Shown here one piece after another: positions 18,961-29,103 of a stretch of 64,000 bases of DNA. Both the position numbers and the translations under genes were made by a program. The stretch's first letter is position 1; each line of letters begins with the position of its first letter. The notes under the pieces are model-generated. The model was not told the DNA's origin and made no database searches. It saw nothing but the letters and a program-made list of their open reading frames with translations. The stretch comes from Thermus filiformis. GTDB taxonomy: Bacteria > Deinococcota > Deinococci > Deinococcales > Thermaceae. The DNA lies in NCBI RefSeq assembly GCF_000771745.2, contig NZ_JPSL02000040.1:62001-126000 (forward strand), written 5' to 3'.

Positions 18961-20181
18961 TTAGTCTACAAAGAGGAGGCGGAAGTCGTTCAGGTTGGTG
19001 CCGGTGGGGCCGGTCCTGAGGAGGCTCCCCGCCCGGGTGAAGAAGCCCAGACTGTCGTTCTCCTCCAGGAAAGGCCCCGCATCCAGGCCCAGGGCCCAGA
19101 CCCCGGGGGTGAGGAGGGCCCCGGCCGCCTCGCTGTTCCCGTCCAGGCCGTCGGAGTCCGCGGCCAGGGCGTAGAGGGGGGCCTCGAGGTGGGCGTAGAG
19201 GGCAAGCAAAAACTCCAGGTTCCGCCCCCCCCGCCCCCTGCCCGTGACCCGCACCTGGGCCTCCCCCCCCGAGAGGAGGAAGAGGGGCTTCCGGAGGGGC
19301 ACCCCGTGGGCGCGGATCGCCCCCACGAGCTCCGCGTGGAAGCGGGCCAGGGCCCGGGCCTCGCCGCCGAAGCGGTCGGAGAGGACCACCGCCCGGTGCC
19401 CCTCCCGCCTCAGGAAGTCCCGGGCCGCCCGGAGGAGGTGGAGGTTTGTCCCCACGAGGCGGAAGGAAAGCCGCCTTAGGGCGGGGTCCTGGGGCTTTAG
19501 GGTTTCGGGGAGCTCCCCCCTTGCTCCCCTTTCCAGAAGGGCGCGCGCCTCGAGGAAGTCCAGGCCGTACCGGTCCAGGACGGCCAGGGCCTCGGCGTAG
19601 GTGGTGGGGTCGGGGTGGAAGGGCCCGGAGGCGATGACGCTGGGGTCGTCCCCCGGGACGTCGGAGAGGAGGAGGGCGTGGACCCGGGCCCGGGTGGCGA
19701 GGAGGGCCCTTCCCCCCTTGATCCGGGAGAGGTGCTTGCGCACGGCGTTCACCTCGTGGATGCTGGCCCCACTCTTTAGGAGGGCTTCGGTGAGGGCCCG
19801 CTTCTCCTCTAGGGAGACCCCCAAGGGGGCGCACCAAAGCGCGCTCCCGCCCCCCGAGACCAGGGCCAGGACCCGGGTCTTGGGGGAAAGCGCCCGCAGG
19901 AGCTCCAAAACCTCCTCCGCCGCCTTTAGGCTTTCCCCGTCCGGAACCGGGTGGCGGGCGAAGCGGGCCCTAAGGCCCAAAGCCTCCTGCCCCCGGGGAA
20001 GGGTGAGGTGGTAGGGCACCTCCCCATAGCGGTCCAGGGCGGCCCGGAGCATGGGGGCCGCTGCCTTGCCCACCGCCAGGACCAGATCGGGCCGCCAGGG
20101 GGGGAGCCACCCCAGGGTGAGGCGGTAGGGGTCCGTGGCCTGCAGGGCCTGGAAGAAGGCTTCCTTCAGGAGGGCTTCCAC
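18961..20181 (-). CDS. Glycerate 2-kinase (MOFRL family)
   Basis: A 406-residue kinase of the GK-II/MOFRL type, which converts D-glycerate to 2-phosphoglycerate. LVLAVGKAAAPM, HPVPDGESLKAAEEVLE, LVSGGGSALWCAPL, NAVRKHLSRIKGG and the C-terminal MOFRL-domain motif GRGRGGRNLEFLLAL are typical. D-glycerate is a product of glyoxylate metabolism, which fits the neighbouring glycolate oxidase genes, although no glyoxylate carboligase or tartronate semialdehyde reductase gene is in view. GTG 20181 starts 1 nt after the glcF stop. Confidence 0.92.
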   Translation of the reverse strand: MEALLKEAFFQALQATDPYRLTLGWLPPWRPDLVLAVGKAAAPMLRAALDRYGEVPYHLTLPRGQEALGLRARFARHPVPDGESLKAAEEVLELLRALSPKTRVLALVSGGGSALWCAPLGVSLEEKRALTEALLKSGASIHEVNAVRKHLSRIKGGRALLATRARVHALLLSDVPGDDPSVIASGPFHPDPTTYAEALAVLDRYGLDFLEARALLERGARGELPETLKPQDPALRRLSFRLVGTNLHLLRAARDFLRREGHRAVVLSDRFGGEARALARFHAELVGAIRAHGVPLRKPLFLLSGGEAQVRVTGRGRGGRNLEFLLALYAHLEAPLYALAADSDGLDGNSEAAGALLTPGVWALGLDAGPFLEENDSLGFFTRAGSLLRTGPTGTNLNDFRLLFVD

Positions 20182-20182
20182 C

Positions 20183-21454
20183 TCAGGCTTCCGCCCCTTC
20201 CTCCGGGCTTTTCCCTTCGTAGAGGAGCTCTAAAAGCTCCGCCAGGTGGAGCACGGGGACTCCGTCCAGGTAGCGCCGGATCTGCGTTTGGCAGCCGATG
20301 TTGCCTGTGACCACCAGGTCGGCCCCCGTGGCCTCTAGGTTTTCCGCCTTGCGCCGCCCTAGGACCTCGGCGATCTCCGGCTGGAAGAGGTTGTAGGTGC
20401 CCGCGCTCCCGCAGCAGAGCTCCGCCTCCTTGGGCTCCAGGACCTCCACCCCCGCCGCCCGGAGGAGCCGCCTGGGGGGGTCCTTGACCTTCTGGGCGTG
20501 CAGGAGGTGGCAGGCGTCGTGGTAGGCCACCCGCAGGGGGCGGGGAGGGGGTGGGGGCGGGAGGAAGCCCAGCTCGTCCAGGAGGACGGAGAGGTCCTTC
20601 ACCTTGGCGGCGAAGGCCCGGGCCTCCTCCTCCTCGGCCTCCCCCAGGAAGAGGAGGGGGTACTCCTTCATCCCCGAGCCGCACCCGGCGGCGTTGGAGA
20701 CGACCGCGTCCACCTCCCGGAAGGCCCGCAGGGTGTTCCGGGCGAGGGCCCGGGCCCCCTCCTTGTCCCCGGCGTGGAGGTTCAGGGCCCCGCAGCACCC
20801 CTGCCCCTCGGGCAGGACCACCTCCACCCCGTTTTCCTGCAGGACCCGGATGGTGGCGCGGTTGATGCTGGGCCGGAGGACCCGCTGGGCGCAGCCCAAA
20901 AGGAGGCCCACCCGGGCCCTCCTCTCTCCCTTGGCCGGGTAGACCCGCGCCAGGGCCTCCTCCTGGGGCAGGCGCTCGGGAAGGAGGTCCAGGGGGGCCT
21001 TCAGGGCCTTGGGGAGGGGAAGGGGGCCCAAGAGGGGCTTCAGCCGGGTCCCCAGCTCCGCCAAAGGGCGGAAGCGCTGGGGGTAGGGGAGGGTGCGGAG
21101 GAGGCCCAGGCGGTAGACCTCCTCAAAGGGGGAGCGGTGCCGCTTCGTTTCCGTGTGCAGGCGGAAGGTGGCGATGAGCTCCCCGTAGGGCACCCCGCTC
21201 GGGCAGGCGGTGACGCAAGCCTGGCAGGCCAGGCACCGGTCCAGGTAGGGGAGGGCCTCCTCCAGGGGAAGCTCCCCTTCCAGGACCGTTTTCATCAGGT
21301 AGATCCGGCCCCGGGGGGAGTCCATCTCCTCCTCCAGGACCTGGTAGGTGGGGCAGGCGGGGAGGCAGAAGCCGCAGTGGACGCAGGCCTCTATGGCGTG
21401 GGCCATCGCCTCGCCCTCCTTGCCCAGGGTTTCCACGGGTATGCGGTGCTGCAT
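20183..21454 (-). CDS. glcF: Glycolate oxidase iron-sulfur subunit
   Basis: A 423-residue protein with two ferredoxin-type cluster motifs near the N-terminus, [14 protein letters not shown] and [14 protein letters not shown], then two CCG-domain repeats ([12 protein letters not shown] and [13 protein letters not shown]) typical of GlcF/LldE-like electron-transfer subunits. It passes electrons from the GlcDE flavin site to the respiratory chain. It lies directly after glcE with an 8-nt gap. Confidence 0.94.
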   Translation of the reverse strand: MQHRIPVETLGKEGEAMAHAIEACVHCGFCLPACPTYQVLEEEMDSPRGRIYLMKTVLEGELPLEEALPYLDRCLACQACVTACPSGVPYGELIATFRLHTETKRHRSPFEEVYRLGLLRTLPYPQRFRPLAELGTRLKPLLGPLPLPKALKAPLDLLPERLPQEEALARVYPAKGERRARVGLLLGCAQRVLRPSINRATIRVLQENGVEVVLPEGQGCCGALNLHAGDKEGARALARNTLRAFREVDAVVSNAAGCGSGMKEYPLLFLGEAEEEEARAFAAKVKDLSVLLDELGFLPPPPPPRPLRVAYHDACHLLHAQKVKDPPRRLLRAAGVEVLEPKEAELCCGSAGTYNLFQPEIAEVLGRRKAENLEATGADLVVTGNIGCQTQIRRYLDGVPVLHLAELLELLYEGKSPEEGAEA

Positions 21455-21462
21455 CTTTCCTC

Positions 21463-22485
21463 CTAGCTTAGGGGAAAGCGGCCTCGAGGGTCCAGGGCCC
21501 GCTTCACCTTCAGGAAGAAGGGGTCCTGGGGGGGCGGGAAGAGGGGGTCTGGGACCTCCCCCTTCAGGACCAGGTGGGGGACGCCCAGGGCCTTGAGCCG
21601 CTCCCGCTCCTCGGGCTCCAGGCCCGCGTAGACCGCCTCCCCCCCGGCGATGTACCGCCTGGGGCCCGCCAGGAGGGCCTCGAGGCGGGGTATCTCCGGA
21701 AGCTTGGCGGGGATCTTGACCAGGAGGGGGCCGTAGGCGAGCCGCCTCGCCTCCTCCCAGTAGGCCTCGTCCTCCTCCACCACCTCGCCCCCGCCCAGGA
21801 GGGCCTGGAGCCGTTCCACCCGGAGGGGGAGGCTCTCAGGGAGCCCCCCCAGCCGGACCCACAAGGTGGCGGGGGGTTCCAGGTCCAGGGCCATCAGGTC
21901 CAGGGCCAGAAGGCGCTCCATGCGTTCCAGGGCTTCCTCGAGGCGGCCAAGGGCCAGCCTCAGGGTGGCCGTGGAGCGGGGGTAGGGGAAGACCTTGAAG
22001 GAGAGCTCCACCATCACCCCGAAGGCCCCCAAGGACCCCACCATCAGCCGGTGGAAGCCGAACCCGGCGGCGTTCTTCACCACCTTGCCCCCGGCCCGGA
22101 CCAGCCGGCCCTCCCCGTCCACGAACCGCACCCCCAGGATGAAGTCCCGCACCCCCCCGAAGCGGTGGCGCAAGGGGCCGGAAAGCCCCGCGGCCACCGT
22201 CCCCCCCAGGGTCGCCCCCTCGTGGGCCAGGGGAGGGTGGAAGGGCAGGTGTTGGCCGTGGGCCCGGAGGAGGGCCTCCACCTCCGCCACCGGCGTGCCG
22301 GCCAAGGCAGTGAAGACGAACTCCTCCGGCGCATACTCCAAGACCCCCCGGAGCCCCGAGAGGTCCAGGACCTCCTCCCCTTCCCGGGGGGCCGAGAGGG
22401 CGGGCTTCGTCCCACCGGCTTGGACCCGGAGCCTTCCCGCCTGCCGCACCGCCTCCTGGACCTCTTCCACGCTTCTTGGGCGCAT
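21463..22485 (-). CDS. glcE: Glycolate oxidase FAD-binding subunit
   Basis: A 340-residue FAD-binding PCMH-type protein. [12 protein letters not shown] and [23 protein letters not shown] are the FAD-binding motifs, followed by [19 protein letters not shown]. It resembles a shortened GlcD without the complete oxidase C-terminal domain, as expected for GlcE. ATG 22485 directly follows the glcD TAG with no gap. Confidence 0.93.
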   Translation of the reverse strand: MRPRSVEEVQEAVRQAGRLRVQAGGTKPALSAPREGEEVLDLSGLRGVLEYAPEEFVFTALAGTPVAEVEALLRAHGQHLPFHPPLAHEGATLGGTVAAGLSGPLRHRFGGVRDFILGVRFVDGEGRLVRAGGKVVKNAAGFGFHRLMVGSLGAFGVMVELSFKVFPYPRSTATLRLALGRLEEALERMERLLALDLMALDLEPPATLWVRLGGLPESLPLRVERLQALLGGGEVVEEDEAYWEEARRLAYGPLLVKIPAKLPEIPRLEALLAGPRRYIAGGEAVYAGLEPEERERLKALGVPHLVLKGEVPDPLFPPPQDPFFLKVKRALDPRGRFPLS

Positions 22486-23856
22486 CTACCCCCCTGGGAA
22501 GACCTTCCCCCGGTTGGCCAGCCTCCCGGGGTCCACCTCGAGCCGCACCCGCTCCATGGCCTCCAGGTCCTGGGGGGAGAACATCTCCGCCAGGTAGGCC
22601 CGCTTCTCCATCCCCACCCCGTGCTCCCCGGTGACCGAGCCCCCGAGCCGGATACACAGCCGGAGGATCTCCCCGGCCAGGGCCTCGGCCCGCTCCAGCT
22701 CACCGGGCTTCTTCCCGTCGTAGAGGACCAGGGGGTGGAGGTTGCCGTCGCCCGCGTGGAAGACGTTGGCCACCCGGAGGCCGTAGGCCTGGGAGAGGCG
22801 CTGGATCTCCCGCAAAGCCTCCCCCAGGCGGCTTCGCGGCACCACCCCGTCCTGGACCAAATAGTCCGGGGAGAGGCGGCCCACGGCGCTGAAGGCCGCC
22901 TTCCGCCCCTTCCAGATCCGCTGCCTCTCCTCCTCCGTCCGCGCCACCCGGACCTCGTAGGCCCCGCTTTGGGCGATGACCTCCTCCAAAAGCCGGGCCT
23001 CCGCCTCCACCTCCGGGGCCTCGCCTTCCAGCTCCACGATGAGCAGGGCCTCCGCCTGGGGGTAGCCCGCCCCCACCGCGGCCTCCGCCGCCTCTATGGC
23101 CAGCCGGTCCATGATCTCCATCGCCCCCGGGAGGAGGCCGGCCCCGATCACCCGGCTCACCGCCTCCCCCGCCCCCTCTAGGGTCTCGTAGGCGGCCAGG
23201 AGGGTGTGGTACCGCTCGGGCCGGGGCAGGAGGCGCAGGGTGACCTGGAGGGCGATGCCCAGAAGCCCCTCCGAGCCCACGAAGAGGCCCAGGAGGTCGG
23301 GGCCCACCCCCTCCAGGCCCTCCCCGCCCAGGTGGACCACCTCCCCCGTGGCCAGGACCACCTTGGCCCCCAGGACGTGGTTCGCGGTCATCCCGTAGCG
23401 GAGGCAGTGGGCCCCCCCGGAGTTGAAGGCCAGGTTCCCCCCGATGGTGGAGACGGGCTGGCTCGAGGGGTCGGGGGCGTAGTAGAGGCCGTAGGGGAAG
23501 GCGGCCTTGGAAACCTCCAGGTTCACCACCCCGGGCTCCACCACCGCGATGCGCCGCACCGGGTCCAGGCGCAGGATGCGGTTCATGCGGTTGAGGGCGA
23601 TGACCACCCCCCCCTCCACGGGGAGGGAGCCCCCGGAGAGGCTCGTCCCCGAGCCCCGGGCCACGAAGGGGAGGCCCAGCTCGCGGCAGAGCCGGACCGT
23701 GCGCACCACCTCCTCCTCCGTCTCGGGGAGGACCACCGCCAAAGGGCGGGCCCGGTAGGCGGTGAGGGCGTCCGACTCGTAGGGGACGAGCTCCGCCTCC
23801 CGGGTGAGGAGGCGGGAGGGGGGGTAGATGGCCCGCAGGGCCTTCAGGGGGTCCAT
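22486..23856 (-). CDS. glcD: Glycolate oxidase catalytic flavoprotein subunit
   Basis: A 456-residue FAD oxidase of the GlcD/lactate dehydrogenase group that oxidises glycolate to glyoxylate. PCMH motifs [17 protein letters not shown] and [20 protein letters not shown] are present. The C-terminal FAD-linked domain holds [13 protein letters not shown] and [10 protein letters not shown], the conserved histidine-containing motifs. It lies 7 nt after malate synthase in the same direction. A D-lactate or 2-hydroxyacid role cannot be excluded, but glcE, glcF and aceB next door favour glycolate. Confidence 0.94.
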   Translation of the reverse strand: MDPLKALRAIYPPSRLLTREAELVPYESDALTAYRARPLAVVLPETEEEVVRTVRLCRELGLPFVARGSGTSLSGGSLPVEGGVVIALNRMNRILRLDPVRRIAVVEPGVVNLEVSKAAFPYGLYYAPDPSSQPVSTIGGNLAFNSGGAHCLRYGMTANHVLGAKVVLATGEVVHLGGEGLEGVGPDLLGLFVGSEGLLGIALQVTLRLLPRPERYHTLLAAYETLEGAGEAVSRVIGAGLLPGAMEIMDRLAIEAAEAAVGAGYPQAEALLIVELEGEAPEVEAEARLLEEVIAQSGAYEVRVARTEEERQRIWKGRKAAFSAVGRLSPDYLVQDGVVPRSRLGEALREIQRLSQAYGLRVANVFHAGDGNLHPLVLYDGKKPGELERAEALAGEILRLCIRLGGSVTGEHGVGMEKRAYLAEMFSPQDLEAMERVRLEVDPGRLANRGKVFPGG

Positions 23857-23863
23857 CCTTCCC

Positions 23864-25426
23864 TCAGTCTATGTACTCGTAGGCGATCAGGGTGAGGAAC
23901 TCCGGGAACTCCTCCGAAAGGACGAGCCGGTCCAGGATCTCCTCCGCCTCCCGGTAGCGGCCCACCTCCCTACCCCCAAGCTTGGCGAGCTCCTCCTCCT
24001 TGACCTTTTGGTAGAGCTCGGGGGTGATGGTCCGGCCGTCCTCCAGGGTGGCCTTCCGGTGCACCCACTGCCAGAGCTGGGCCCGGCTGATCTCGGCGGT
24101 GGCCGCGTCCTCCATGAGGTTGAAGATGGCCGCCGCCCCGTTGCCCAGAAGCCACTGGTTCAGGTACTGGAGGGCCACGCTGATGTTGTTCCGGAGGCCC
24201 GCCTCCGTGATCTTCCCGCCGGGGACCCGGAAGTCCAAAAGGTCCTCCGCCCGCACCTGGACGTCCTCCCGCTTCACGTGCTTCTGGTGGGGCCTGTCCC
24301 CCAAATAGCGGTCAAAAACCTCCATGGCCACGGGCACCAGGTCGGGGTGGGCCACCCAGGTGCCGTCGTAGCCCTGGGAGGCCTCCCGTTCCTTGTCGGC
24401 CCGGACCTGTTGGAAGGCCCGCTCGTTCACCTCGGGGTCCTTGCGGCTCGGGATGAAGGCGGCCATCCCCCCGATGGCGTGGGCCTCGTGGATGTGGCAG
24501 GACTTGACCAGGAGCTCCGTGTAGGCCTTCATGAAGGGGACGGTCATGGTCACCTGGGCCCGGTCGGGGAAGATGGGCGCCTGGTGGGCGAACTTCTTGA
24601 TGCAGCTGAAGATGTAGTCCCACCGGCCGGCGTTGAGCCCGGCGGCGTGCTCCTTGAGCTCGTAGAGGATCTCCTCCATCTCAAAGGCCGCCAGGATGGT
24701 TTCTATGAGGACGGTGGCCCGGATGGTGCCCCGGGGGAGGCCCAGGTAGTCCTGGGCGAAGTTGAAGACCTGGTTCCAGAGGCGGGCCTCGAGGTGGCTT
24801 TCCAGCTTGGGCAGGTAGAAGTAGGGGCCGCTTCCCCGCCTTAAGAGCTCGTGGGCGTTGTGGAAGAAGTAGAGCCCGAAGTCGAAGAGGCTGCCCGAGA
24901 TGGGCTCCCCGTCCACCCGGACGTGCTTCTCCGAAAGGTGCCAGCCCCGGGGGCGCACCACCAGGGTGGCGGTCTTCTCCTTGAGCCGGTACTCCTTCCC
25001 CTCCGGGCTCACGAAGTCAATCTGGCGGCGGACCGCGTCCATCAGGTTCTTCTGCCCCCGGATCACGTTGTCCCAGGTGGGGGAGAGGGCGTCCTCGAAG
25101 TCGGCCATGAAGACCTTGGCCCCGGAGTTCAGGGCGTTGACGATCATCTTCCGCTCCACCGGCCCCGTGATCTCCACCCGGCGGTCCAAAAGGTCCTGGG
25201 GGGCCTCGGCCACCTGCCAGTTCCCGCCCCGGAGGAAGGCGGTCTCCTCCAGGAAGCCGGGCTTCTCCCCCTTCTGGTAGGCCCGCCAAAGCCTCTGCCG
25301 CCGCTCCAGGAGGGCCTGGCGCACGGGCTCAAACTCCCGGTGGAGGGCCACCAAAAAGGCCTGGGCCTGGGGGGTGAGGACCTCGGAGAGGAGCGGGTGG
25401 TCCTTGAGGATCTCCATCCCTTTCAT
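23864..25426 (-). CDS. aceB: Malate synthase A
   Basis: A 520-residue malate synthase that condenses glyoxylate with acetyl-CoA to malate. [70 protein letters not shown] and [16 protein letters not shown] are class A motifs with the metal-binding glutamate and aspartate. It is the first gene of the glycolate operon. The promoter on the - strand is TTGACA (25465-25460), 18 nt, TAGGCT (25441-25436), then 9 nt to ATG 25426, so the leader is very short. Confidence 0.95.
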   Translation of the reverse strand: MKGMEILKDHPLLSEVLTPQAQAFLVALHREFEPVRQALLERRQRLWRAYQKGEKPGFLEETAFLRGGNWQVAEAPQDLLDRRVEITGPVERKMIVNALNSGAKVFMADFEDALSPTWDNVIRGQKNLMDAVRRQIDFVSPEGKEYRLKEKTATLVVRPRGWHLSEKHVRVDGEPISGSLFDFGLYFFHNAHELLRRGSGPYFYLPKLESHLEARLWNQVFNFAQDYLGLPRGTIRATVLIETILAAFEMEEILYELKEHAAGLNAGRWDYIFSCIKKFAHQAPIFPDRAQVTMTVPFMKAYTELLVKSCHIHEAHAIGGMAAFIPSRKDPEVNERAFQQVRADKEREASQGYDGTWVAHPDLVPVAMEVFDRYLGDRPHQKHVKREDVQVRAEDLLDFRVPGGKITEAGLRNNISVALQYLNQWLLGNGAAAIFNLMEDAATAEISRAQLWQWVHRKATLEDGRTITPELYQKVKEEELAKLGGREVGRYREAEEILDRLVLSEEFPEFLTLIAYEYID

Positions 25427-25523
25427 CGTGGCCTGAGCCTACCCCCTGGGGGCGCGTTCTGTCAATAACCGAAACCTTTTTTCGTCTATTGAAAAACTCC
25501 GGGCCCCGTGGTACCCTACCCCC
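25427..25523. promoter_or_regulatory. Divergent aceB / iclR promoters with 31-bp palindromic operator
   Basis: aceB promoter (-): TTGACA 25465-25460, 18-nt spacer, TAGGCT 25441-25436. iclR promoter (+): TTGAAA 25489-25494, 17-nt spacer, TACCCT 25512-25517, then 6 nt to ATG 25524. Between and overlapping the two -35 boxes lies an imperfect palindrome at 25462-25492: TCAATA, 2 nt, CGAAA, 5 nt, TTTCG, 2 nt, TATTGA, with 11 of 13 arm positions matching. A protein bound there would cover both -35 elements. IclR proteins usually regulate the divergent gene and themselves. Confidence 0.78.
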
Positions 25524-26294
25524 ATGCCGAGGCCGAGGTCCAAGGGGGCCACAGGGGTGCGGACGCTGGAGCGGGGCCTGGGGGTGCTGCGGCTTCTGGC
25601 CGAGGGGGAGCGGACCCTCTCCGAGCTTTCAAAGGAGGCGGGGCTTTCCAAGAGCACCCTCTACCGCCTCCTCACCACCCTGGTGCGGGCGGGCTTTGCG
25701 GAGGAGAGGGGGGGGCGGTACCGGGTGGGGCCGGTGGCCTTCGCTGTGGGCCAGGCCTACCGGACGCGGAGCCTCTCCGAGGCGGCCCGGCCCTGGATGC
25801 TCTGGCTGAGGGACGAGACAGGGGAGAGCGTGAACCTGGCGGTCAGGAGCGGCCTCGAGGCCCTCTACGTGGACCAGGTGGAGGGCCGGCAGCTGGTCCG
25901 CCTCTTCACCGAGCCCGGGACCCGGGCCCCCCTCCACGCCACCGGGGTGGGGAAGGTCTTCCTGGCCTACGAGGGCCTCCCCGAGGACCTCCCTTTGGAG
26001 GCCTACACCCCCAACACCCGGACGGACCCGAGGGTCCTGGCCGAGGAGCTGGCCCAGGTGCGGGCCCAGGGGTACGCCTTGGACGACGAGGAGAAGGAGC
26101 TGGGGGTGCGGTGCGTGGCCGCCCCCATCTTCGGCCCCGCCGGGGAGGTGGTGGCCGCCCTCTCCCTCTCCGCCCCCGCAAGCCGCCTCCCCCTGGAGGC
26201 CGCCCACGCCCTCTCCGGGAAGGTCCGGGAGGCGGCGCTTAAGGTTTCTCTGCACCTAGGATACAGGCCGGAGTATAATGACCTCGGTAGGTGA
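25524..26294 (+). CDS. IclR-family transcriptional regulator, probable glyoxylate/glycolate regulator
   Basis: A 256-residue regulator. The N-terminal winged helix (about residues 14-75) has [22 protein letters not shown] and [10 protein letters not shown]. The C-terminal effector domain has [41 protein letters not shown] and [14 protein letters not shown], the IclR ligand-domain motifs. It is divergent from the aceB-glcDEF operon, which suggests control by a related metabolite such as glyoxylate (inference). ATG 25524 lies 6 nt after TACCCT, so the mRNA is probably leaderless. Confidence 0.92.
   Translation: MPRPRSKGATGVRTLERGLGVLRLLAEGERTLSELSKEAGLSKSTLYRLLTTLVRAGFAEERGGRYRVGPVAFAVGQAYRTRSLSEAARPWMLWLRDETGESVNLAVRSGLEALYVDQVEGRQLVRLFTEPGTRAPLHATGVGKVFLAYEGLPEDLPLEAYTPNTRTDPRVLAEELAQVRAQGYALDDEEKELGVRCVAAPIFGPAGEVVAALSLSAPASRLPLEAAHALSGKVREAALKVSLHLGYRPEYNDLGR
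26274..26279 (+). promoter_or_regulatory. Perfect -10 (TATAAT) for the duplicated HspR-like gene
   Basis: TATAAT at 26274-26279 lies in the end of the iclR gene. The in-frame ATG at 26278 overlaps it, so translation must begin downstream (26308 or 26323). No good -35 is seen. Confidence 0.55.
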
Positions 26295-26322
26295 GTTGCG
26301 CGGGGCTATGGCAGGGGGAGGG

Positions 26323-27021
26323 ATGGACAAGGACCGTCCGGTGTACGTGATCAGCGTGGCCGCGGAACTGGTGGAGATGCACCCGCAGACGCTTCGGCTG
26401 TATGAGCGGAAGGGGTTGATCAAGCCGAGGCGGTCTGGGGGGAAGACGCGGCTGTATTCGGAGCGGGACATTGAGCGGCTGCGGGAGATCCGGCGGCTGA
26501 CGCAGGAGCTGGGGGTGAACCTGGCGGGGGTGGAGGAGATCATGCGGCTCCGCTCGGAGCTCGAGGCCCTCCAGGCCCGGTTTGAGGCCGAGGTGGAGCG
26601 GCTTAGGCGGGAGCTCGGGGCGGAGCTCCAGGCCCTGGAGCTGCCCAAGGCCCTCCCCGCCCCGGGCCAGACCGCCTCGGCGAGCCCCAAGGACCGTCCG
26701 GTGTACGTGATCAGCGTGGCCGCGGAGCTGGTGGAGATGCACCCGCAGACGCTTCGGCTGTACGAGCGGAAGGGGTTGATCAAGCCGAGGCGGTCTGGGG
26801 GGAAGACGCGGCTGTATTCGGAGCGGGACATTGAGCGGCTGCGGGAGATCCGGCGGCTGACGCAGGAGCTGGGGGTGAACCTGGCGGGGGTGGAGGAGAT
26901 CATGCGGCTCCGCTCGGAGCTCGAGGCCCTCCAGGCCCGGTTTGAGGCCGAGGTGGCCCGGCTCCGCCTCCTCCTGATGGAAAAGGCCAGGGAAGAGGCG
27001 GAGGCCAAGGAAGGGGTATAA
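26323..27021 (+). CDS. Tandemly duplicated HspR-like MerR-family repressor (two complete DNA-binding units in one chain)
   Basis: A 232-residue protein made of two copies of an HspR-type unit. Each has the MerR winged helix ([58 protein letters not shown]) and a following coiled-coil helix; they are joined by a proline/alanine linker ([15 protein letters not shown]). The DNA copies 26328-26596 and 26688-26956 differ at two synonymous positions in 269 nt. HspR represses heat-shock genes in other bacteria and normally is a single unit that dimerises. ATG 26323 is chosen since GGGGGAGGG precedes it and ATG 26278 lies in the promoter; ATG 26308 is possible. Confidence 0.85.
   Translation: MDKDRPVYVISVAAELVEMHPQTLRLYERKGLIKPRRSGGKTRLYSERDIERLREIRRLTQELGVNLAGVEEIMRLRSELEALQARFEAEVERLRRELGAELQALELPKALPAPGQTASASPKDRPVYVISVAAELVEMHPQTLRLYERKGLIKPRRSGGKTRLYSERDIERLREIRRLTQELGVNLAGVEEIMRLRSELEALQARFEAEVARLRLLLMEKAREEAEAKEGV
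26328..26956 (+). repeat. Direct tandem duplication, 269 nt, offset 360 nt
   Basis: 26328-26596 and 26688-26956 match except for GAA/GAG and TAT/TAC changes. The intervening 91 nt encode the rest of the first coiled coil and a linker. The near-identity points to a recent duplication or ongoing gene conversion. Confidence 0.92.
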
Positions 27022-27029
27022 TCCCCCTC

Positions 27030-28346
27030 GTGAAGCCTCTAGACGCCCTTTTTGAGTTCCTCTCCATCCCTTCCGTCTCCACCGACCCCGCCCGGAAGGA
27101 GGACGTGCGGCGGGCGGCCCTTTGGCTGGGGGGCCGCCTCGAGGCCCTGGGCTTCCAGGTGGAGGTGGCCGAGACCCCGGGCCACCCCATCGTCTTTGCC
27201 GAGAAGCGGGTCTCGGACCGGGCCCCCACCCTCCTCATCTACGGCCACTACGACGTCCAGCCCCCGGAGCCCTTGGAGCTTTGGGAAACCCCGCCCTTCG
27301 TCCCCACCCTCAAGGACGGCCGGATCTACGCCCGGGGGGCCTCGGACGACAAGGGCCAGCTCTACGCCCACGTGGCGGCGGTGGAGGCCCTGGGGGAGGC
27401 GCTTCCGGTAAACGTCAAGTTCCTGGTGGAGGGCGAGGAGGAGATCGGAAGCCCCCACCTGCCCGCCTACGTCTGGGAGAACCGGGACCGGCTCCGGGCG
27501 GACGCGGTTTTGGTCTCGGACGGGGCCATGTTCGCCCCCCACACCCCCACCCTCACCTATGGCCTCAGGGGGCTGGTTTATCTGGAGGTGCTTCTGGAGG
27601 GGGCGGCGCGGGACCTCCACTCCGGGGTCTACGGGGGGGCCGCCCCCAACCCCCTGCAGGCTTTGGCCTGGATGGCGGCCCGGCTCAAGGGGGAGGACCA
27701 CCGGGTCCGGATCCCCGGCTTCTACGACCGGGTGCGGCCCGTCTCCCAGGAGGAGAAGGCCCTTTGGCCCCAGGTGGACGAGGAGGCCTTCAAGGCGAGC
27801 GTGGGCCTCGAGGCCCTCTGGGGCGAGGAGGAGTACAGCCTTCTGGAGCGCCTGTGGACCCGGCCCACCCTGGACCTGAACGGGGCCTATGGGGGCTTCC
27901 AGGGGGAGGGGAGCAAGACGGTCATCCCCGCCCGAGCGGGGTTCAAGTTCTCCATGCGCCTGGTCCCCGACCAGGACCCGGAGGAGGTGGCGGCCCGGGC
28001 GGAGGACTACCTCCGGTCCATCGCCCCTTTGGGGATCCGGGTCCGCGTCCTCCGCCACGGCCTGGGCCGCCCCGTCCTCACCGACCCCCAGAGCCTTCCC
28101 ATGCGCCTGGCGGCGGAGGCCTTGGAGGAGGTCTGGGGCCGCAAGCCCGTCTACACCCGGGAGGGGGGGAGCATCCCCATCGTGGCCGAGCTGGTGGAGG
28201 CCCTGAAGGCCCCGGTGGTCCTCATGGGCTTCGGCCTAAACGACGACAACCTCCACGCCCCCAACGAGAAGCTGGACCTGGTGAACTTTGAGAAGGGGAT
28301 CGCCGCGAGCCAGGCCTTCCTCAGGAGGCTTTCCCGGCTCGCTTGA
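27030..28346 (+). CDS. M20-family metallopeptidase (dipeptidase type)
   Basis: A 438-residue di-zinc peptidase. Metal and catalytic motifs in order: YGHYDVQPP (His and following Asp), GASDDKGQL (bridging Asp), VEGEEEIGS (catalytic Glu-Glu), SDGAMF (Asp ligand) and [10 protein letters not shown] near the C-terminus (His ligand). An insertion between residues about 190 and 320 forms the lid/dimerisation domain. It probably cleaves dipeptides in the cytoplasm, as no signal peptide is seen. GTG 27030 lies 7 nt after TATAAT (27017-27022). The end overlaps comB by 26 nt (convergent). Confidence 0.92.
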   Translation: MKPLDALFEFLSIPSVSTDPARKEDVRRAALWLGGRLEALGFQVEVAETPGHPIVFAEKRVSDRAPTLLIYGHYDVQPPEPLELWETPPFVPTLKDGRIYARGASDDKGQLYAHVAAVEALGEALPVNVKFLVEGEEEIGSPHLPAYVWENRDRLRADAVLVSDGAMFAPHTPTLTYGLRGLVYLEVLLEGAARDLHSGVYGGAAPNPLQALAWMAARLKGEDHRVRIPGFYDRVRPVSQEEKALWPQVDEEAFKASVGLEALWGEEEYSLLERLWTRPTLDLNGAYGGFQGEGSKTVIPARAGFKFSMRLVPDQDPEEVAARAEDYLRSIAPLGIRVRVLRHGLGRPVLTDPQSLPMRLAAEALEEVWGRKPVYTREGGSIPIVAELVEALKAPVVLMGFGLNDDNLHAPNEKLDLVNFEKGIAASQAFLRRLSRLA

Positions 28347-29046
28347 AGATCAGCGCCTCCCCCACCCGCCCGCTGAGGATGGGCACGGCGCTGCTTTGGG
28401 CCACCTGGGCGCAGAAGGGGACGTCGGCCTCCAGCCCTACCCCCTTTAGGGCCTGGGCGGCGGCGGAGAGGCTTAGGGGCTCGAGGGGGTCGGGGTAGGC
28501 CCGCTTCAGGGTGAGGGCGATCCGGGCCCCGTCCTCCGGGCTCATCTCCCGCATGAGGAGGAGGTACTCGGCCAAAACGCCCGCGGTGTAGAGGTCGTCC
28601 AGGCCCACCCGGCCCTCCTTGCCCGCGCAGAGGATGGCCACCTCTTCCGTGGCCAGCTCCAGCGCCTTGCGGGCCGCGGCGTGGGCGTTGAAGAGGGAGG
28701 CCAAAAGGACGTGCTTGGCCGTCTTCGCGGCCAGGTGGGCGGCCCGGGTGCCGTTGGTGGTGCTCATCACCACGGTCCTTCCCCCCACCGGGGCCTCCAG
28801 GGCCTCCCGGGGGGAGTTGCCGAGGTCAAACCCCGGGGGCCTAAGCCCCCCCTCCTCCCCGGCCAGGACCACGTCCTGGTCCTTGAAGGCCCGGGCCGTC
28901 TCCAGGCTCGAGGTCAGGTAGAGGGCCTCCGCCCCCGCTTCCAGGAAGCAGGCGGCGGTGGTGGTGGCCCGGATCACGTCCACCACCAGGACCACGTCGG
29001 CGAAGGCCAGCTCCGGTAGGGGCAAGGGGTCTACCCGTAGGCGCAC
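28321..29046 (-). CDS. comB: 2-phosphosulfolactate phosphatase family protein (ComB)
   Basis: A 241-residue protein of the ComB family. [56 protein letters not shown] and [20 protein letters not shown] are family motifs. ComB hydrolyses 2-phosphosulfolactate in coenzyme M synthesis in methanogens; homologues occur in bacteria without that pathway, so the substrate here may differ. GTG 29046 follows GGAGGAGCGC. The 3' end overlaps the convergent M20 peptidase gene. Confidence 0.85.
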   Translation of the reverse strand: MRLRVDPLPLPELAFADVVLVVDVIRATTTAACFLEAGAEALYLTSSLETARAFKDQDVVLAGEEGGLRPPGFDLGNSPREALEAPVGGRTVVMSTTNGTRAAHLAAKTAKHVLLASLFNAHAAARKALELATEEVAILCAGKEGRVGLDDLYTAGVLAEYLLLMREMSPEDGARIALTLKRAYPDPLEPLSLSAAAQALKGVGLEADVPFCAQVAQSSAVPILSGRVGEALIFKRAGKAS

Positions 29047-29068
29047 GCGCTCCTCCTTCCGTTTTTTC

Positions 29069-29099
29069 CACCCGGCCCCGAGCGAGGCTTGGCCGGGGT
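29069..29099 (-). terminator. 3'-end hairpin after the Crp/Fnr gene
   Basis: On the - strand the TGA stop (29106-29104) is followed by GCCCACCCCGGCC and, after a 12-nt loop, GGCCGGGTGG. The stem is 6 bp plus 4 bp with one bulge. It is a divergent member of the stop-abutting hairpin family; no T-run follows. Confidence 0.6.
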
Positions 29100-29103
29100 G
29101 GGC

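Noticed and set aside
26278-26322. N-terminal extension of the HspR-like protein from ATG 26278
   Set aside because: The ATG overlaps a perfect TATAAT, so a transcript from that promoter would not contain it; the extra residues do not resemble MerR proteins.
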